Positions 20,700 to 21,966 of a stretch of DNA of 21,966 nt are shown here, one piece after another. Source of the stretch: Nitrospirota bacterium (GTDB taxonomy: Bacteria > JACPQY01); contig JACPAV010000051.1 in the NCBI GenBank assembly GCA_016180645.1, forward strand, positions 1 through 21,966. Reading direction: 5' to 3'. The notes beneath the pieces were generated by a model. It had not been told where the DNA came from. It did not search any database and saw only the letters and a list, made by a program, of their open reading frames with translations. Every line of letters begins with the position of its first letter. The stretch's first letter is position 1. The translations under genes were made by a program, and so were the position numbers.

Positions 20700-21375
20700 C
20701 AGTTGGCGAGGAACGCAGGCTGCGGATGAAACCGGCGGCATGGGAGTCGTCGCGCGCACGTACGGGTTCTGGGGACGCCATCCGGCTATCTACCGATTGC
20801 TTTCCGCCCCCACGTTTCTTTTTCGCGAACGACTGCTCCGGGGTCTCGCCGTGCAAGGGTTGGGGCTACGTCCTGGGAACGTGGCGCTTGAGGTTGCCTG
20901 CGGGACGGGGCTCAATTTGGCGCGGCTCAGGGAAGCGGTCGGCGAGGCCGGCCGGGTGGTGGGCTTCGATTATTCCGCCGAGATGCTGTCCGCGGCGAAA
21001 TCCCTCGCTCGGACGGAAGGATGGCGGAACGTCGAGTTTTTCCAGGGAGACGCGGCCGAGCTTTCGATCCCCGGCGGGATGTTCGACGGCGTCCTTTGCA
21101 TCCTCGGACTGAGCGCCATTCCGAGACGGCGAGCGGCCCTTGACCGCATCCACGCGCTCCTTCGCCCCGGGGGCCGCCTCTCGGCCTGCGACGCACAAGC
21201 CTTCCAGGGGGCGTGGAGATTCTTGAACCCCGTCATCCGTCCCCTCTACAGGAAGACGACGGCGTGGGATCCGGACGCGGACATTCCTTCAGAGATCCGT
21301 TCCATTTTCGGGAACCTGGAAATCGGGTACTTCAACGGCGGATCGTACTTTGTGGCCGTAGCGGAGAAGCGGTGA
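20683..21375 (+). CDS. Class I SAM-dependent methyltransferase (UbiE-like)
   Basis: A methyltransferase of 230 residues from the GTG at 20683, or 211 from the ATG at 20740 (MGVVARTYGFW), which is where family-like sequence begins. SAM motif I is ALEVACGTGLN, followed by VVGFDYSAEMLSAAK (acidic loop), FFQGDAAEL and LLRPGGRLSACDA. The N-terminal YGFWGRHPAIYRLLSAP is typical of small-molecule methyltransferases acting on quinones, lipids or similar substrates; the actual substrate is unknown. The GTG start would overlap the ATPase gene by 17 bases. The stop overlaps the next start (GTGA), so it is translated together with the SRPBCC gene. Confidence 0.86.
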   Translation: MNSPHSSWRGTQAADETGGMGVVARTYGFWGRHPAIYRLLSAPTFLFRERLLRGLAVQGLGLRPGNVALEVACGTGLNLARLREAVGEAGRVVGFDYSAEMLSAAKSLARTEGWRNVEFFQGDAAELSIPGGMFDGVLCILGLSAIPRRRAALDRIHALLRPGGRLSACDAQAFQGAWRFLNPVIRPLYRKTTAWDPDADIPSEIRSIFGNLEIGYFNGGSYFVAVAEKR

Positions 21376-21821
21376 GAGAGTCGATCGTCGAAGGGAGCAT
21401 CGACATCCCCCGTCCGCCGCGGGAGGTGTGGGCATTTATCGTGAAACCTGAGAACTTCCCCGAGTACGTTGACGGCTATCGGAGCGGGGTGGTCCTGAGC
21501 GATGTGAAGGAGGGCGTGGGGCTGCGATTTCGCTGGCAGGGTGGTTCGTTCGGACTTTCCGCCGAATCCGAGGAGGAGGTCGTGGAGTGGGAGCCTCATC
21601 GGCGAGTGGCCTATCAGGGTAGGATGTCGGGGGTTTCGTTCCGTTCCGCCATGATCTTGGAGAAAGCCGGAGAGGGCACCCGTTTGACCGTGCAGATTCA
21701 TTTCTCCCTCCCCGTGCCGGTGGCGGGACTGCTTGTGGGTGAACTCATCCTCAAACCGCTCGTCCGCCACTCCATCAGCCGATCCCTCCGCAACGTTCGC
21801 AACCATTTTCACGGTAGGTAG
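21372..21821 (+). CDS. SRPBCC (START/Bet v1-like) family protein
   Basis: A 149-residue protein from the GTG at 21372, which overlaps the methyltransferase stop by four bases. The pattern fits the polyketide cyclase/dehydrase-type SRPBCC fold: an initial strand with SIVEGSIDIPRPPREVWAF, the helix FPEYVDGYRSG, antiparallel strands through VVEWEPHRRVAYQGR and TRLTVQIHFSLP, and a long C-terminal helix (LVRHSISRSLRNVRNHF). Such proteins bind hydrophobic ligands in a deep cavity. Pairing with a methyltransferase suggests shared work on a lipid-like or aromatic compound, but this is inference. Confidence 0.85.
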   Translation: MRESIVEGSIDIPRPPREVWAFIVKPENFPEYVDGYRSGVVLSDVKEGVGLRFRWQGGSFGLSAESEEEVVEWEPHRRVAYQGRMSGVSFRSAMILEKAGEGTRLTVQIHFSLPVPVAGLLVGELILKPLVRHSISRSLRNVRNHFHGR

Positions 21822-21904
21822 GTGTTTCGTCGCATAGCCTCTTGTTGACATTGCCTAAGCTCGACTTTTGCCATTTTTTGAAAGGTTTATGTTGGTCATG
21901 ATGC

Positions 21905-21963
21905 GTAGGGGAGGGTCTTCAGACCCTCCCGACAAGAGGGAGCATCTGAAGATGCTCCCCTAC
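21905..21963. repeat. Double GTAG-hairpin palindromic element
   Basis: GTAG (21905-21908), then GGGAGGGTC/GACCCTCCC (21909-21930, loop TTCA), GACAAGA, then GGGAGCATC/GATGCTCCC (21938-21959, loop TGAA), then CTAC (21960-21963). Each hairpin has a 9-bp perfect stem with a different sequence, while the GTAG ends, TTCA/TGAA loops and TTGTC-type centre match the modules at 12265-12339 and 17196-17227. It lies downstream of the SRPBCC gene; 21822-21904 holds nothing I recognise. Confidence 0.88.
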
Positions 21964-21966
21964 GAA

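Overview
The window looks like chromosomal DNA of a Gram-negative, flagellated, GC-rich and probably uncultured bacterium. The signs are lipoprotein lipoboxes, an outer-membrane TolC-family channel with an RND pump, flagellar accessory genes, a fused gamma-alpha 2-oxoacid:ferredoxin oxidoreductase and an MglA-like GTPase. A deltaproteobacterial or neighbouring candidate-phylum origin fits this mix, but that is inference. Several families of short palindromic repeats are scattered through it, some of them inside genes.

Positions 1-2200: a left-edge partial gene joins the first ~39 residues of pyruvate phosphate dikinase in frame to the C-terminal half of an allantoinase-type polysaccharide deacetylase. 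Next come an MglA-like GTPase and a YjbQ-family protein (minus strand), an unrecognised small protein (plus strand) and tRNA-Arg(UCU) (minus strand). Positions 2400-5440: korB and korA on the minus strand; korB carries a palindromic repeat translated as 25 extra residues, and a second copy of the repeat touches the 3' end of the tRNA gene. Positions 5536-8634: a PilZ-domain protein, then a minus-strand cluster of four overlapping or closely spaced genes with flagellar affinities (small coiled protein, SwrB/DUF6115-like membrane protein, FliK-like protein, FlhB-C-terminal-like protein). Positions 8743-10281: a haloalkane-dehalogenase-family hydrolase converging, across a large imperfect palindrome, on an unknown protein with a C2H2-like motif.

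Positions 10417-18992 form a metal-handling island on the plus strand: a secreted Cys-rich small protein, CusC/B/A-type heavy-metal efflux (CusA keeps the three Cu/Ag-binding methionines and the relay Asp405), a secreted Cys/His-rich protein, a YHS-domain/methyltransferase fusion, a TRASH-type lipoprotein whose reading frame is crossed by one TGA, and a membrane-anchored YHS protein. The TGA sits exactly where relatives have the first Cys of a CCxxC motif. The frame continues with strong family conservation, a 7-bp hairpin with a GUU loop follows at bacterial-SECIS distance, and the next gene overlaps the distal stop codon (ATGA). I read this as a previously unnoticed selenoprotein in a copper/silver or related soft-metal system, and it is the main discovery candidate here.

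Positions 18993-21966: a remnant of an AttH/CrtC-type lipocalin gene whose start codon lies in a palindromic repeat, a DUF4143-type ATPase with a clear promoter and operator-like palindrome, an overlapping methyltransferase and SRPBCC pair, and a terminal double-hairpin repeat that shares its architecture with three other modules in the window. No CRISPR array, rRNA, transposase or phage gene was seen.
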